Assembly: GCF_030506205.2 (NCBI RefSeq)
Contig: NC_133347.1
Location: forward strand, 19,637,538-19,701,537
Source of the DNA: Paramisgurnus dabryanus
Lineage: Eukaryota; Chordata; Actinopteri; Cypriniformes; Cobitidae
DNA: 64,000 bases
Direction: 5' to 3'
Below, in pieces: positions 63,021 to 64,000 of the stretch; position 1 is the first letter of the stretch, and each line of letters opens with the position of its first letter. Position numbers and translations under genes: made by a program. The notes under the pieces were generated by a model. It did no database searches and had not been told where the DNA came from. It saw only the letters and a program-made list of their open reading frames with translations.

Positions 63021-63029
63021 GTGTATACA

Positions 63030-64000
63030 GTAGCATTAAATATTTTTATAGGCGACAATAGTTTAAATGTGTTCAATGGATATATGTATAAATATATATA
63101 AAGTATATAAAACTTTGATTTAAATACTGTCAGTATTAGTTGTGTGTTGGAAAAGATAAGCATAATGCATTCAGACTTGTTAAATTTGGATTCAATGGTA
63201 TAAAAACACCCAATTTTATTCTGTGTCAAGGTGACCAAGCAAACCAGAATCTGAATGGTTAAATCAGACTCTTTTATTCAACTCAAATAATTCTTGAGTG
63301 ATAAACTGAAAAAAAGATGGCACAGATAGTCCTTATAACTCGCTTTAAAACACACATACTTACACACACTCTCTGAAATGCTAATACCTCTCCAGGTTTC
63401 ACGGCGCTCCTACAGTAACACACATTGACAGTCTGTGTAGCCCCCTTTTCTCCGGAAGGCTGAAAAAGCCCACTGCAGTGCTTGTGTTTAGAGCGGAAAC
63501 GTATTAATGTTTCAGTATGTACGGGCCATGATCAAATATGCGCTTAAAAGATGCCTGAGCCAGCGGCTGGTGTGGAATGTTAAAACACCGTACATCTTCA
63601 AGGTTATCTGGGAGGACAGTGCCCCTTTCTCCATATCCGCTTATTCCTTTGAACGCACGCATTAAGTTGCTTCCGAGGTTTGCGGAAGACGGCTGAAGGT
63701 GACTTTTACAAAGCGAAGCCAAGTTCCTGTCTGTGCCCGCTGCCTTGCGCACTTTTCTAATGGCGAGTAGATGGCACGAGTGAGTCGTTTACGGGGTCGG
63801 GTTGCTGTTATGGGGTTTAAAGGTGGGTCAGCTTTAGGCGGTCCCGCATACGGTAACTGTGAGGCTTTCACCCACAATAGCTGTCATCAGAGCAAGGGTC
63901 ACTTTCTCAGCTTGTGCCGCGATATTAAAATTAGGTCATCATCTTTGCACGGGCCGCTGCCATAGATCACCACAGACCCACTCCTGGCTCCTCATTACAC
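63030..64000. other. Unannotated to the window end
   Basis: No gene or repeat recognised. About 63380-63960 is GC-richer, with short overlapping open frames on both strands that resemble no protein I know. Confidence 0.35.

Overview
The window looks like intergenic (or deep intronic) DNA of a teleost fish, most likely a cyprinid. It is AT-rich, has long CT, TA and GATA/GACA microsatellites, and is packed with short TTAA-flanked and hAT-like elements of the kinds that crowd cyprinid genomes. I found no convincing host exon, tRNA or rRNA gene. The only substantial coding capacity belongs to one retrotransposon.

The centrepiece (about 2914-13846) is a pair of nested DIRS-type (tyrosine-recombinase) retrotransposons. 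The inner one (5398-11119, minus strand, 5.7 kb) encodes a gag-like protein broken by a frameshift in a C9 run, an apparently intact reverse transcriptase/RNase H protein, and an apparently intact tyrosine recombinase. It sits, in opposite orientation, inside an outer DIRS-type element (plus strand). After subtracting the insert the outer element is about 5.2 kb. It has the complete terminal machinery: identical 164-bp inverted repeats, unequal outer tips, and an internal complementary region that joins the complements of both tips. It has no recognisable gag, RT or recombinase, and its interior is made of diverged tandem duplications. The outer tips of the two elements resemble each other, so one recombinase could plausibly act on both. 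This makes the outer element a candidate non-autonomous DIRS family.

Region by region: 1-960 holds a large foldback element; 961-2913 is unannotated; 2914-13846 is the nested DIRS pair; 13850-18000 holds MITE-like sequences, a 1.1-kb long-inverted-repeat element, and CT and TA microsatellites; 18000-22500 is mostly single-copy in appearance; 22500-28600 is dense with non-autonomous DNA transposons (TTAA type, hAT-like, foldback); 28600-34100 is sparse, with a SINE remnant; 34100-36600 has an inverted-repeat element and a TTAA element inserted in a MITE; 36600-56000 is sparse, with scattered MITE pieces and possible conserved non-coding blocks; 56000-59910 has nested MITEs and hAT-like elements; 62390-63030 has two hAT-like elements sharing one 8-bp target sequence; the rest is unremarkable.

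Functionally the only system visible is the DIRS machinery: the inner element supplies RT/RNase H and recombinase, and the outer one supplies only ends. All alignments were made by eye, so identities and boundaries need confirmation by computation.
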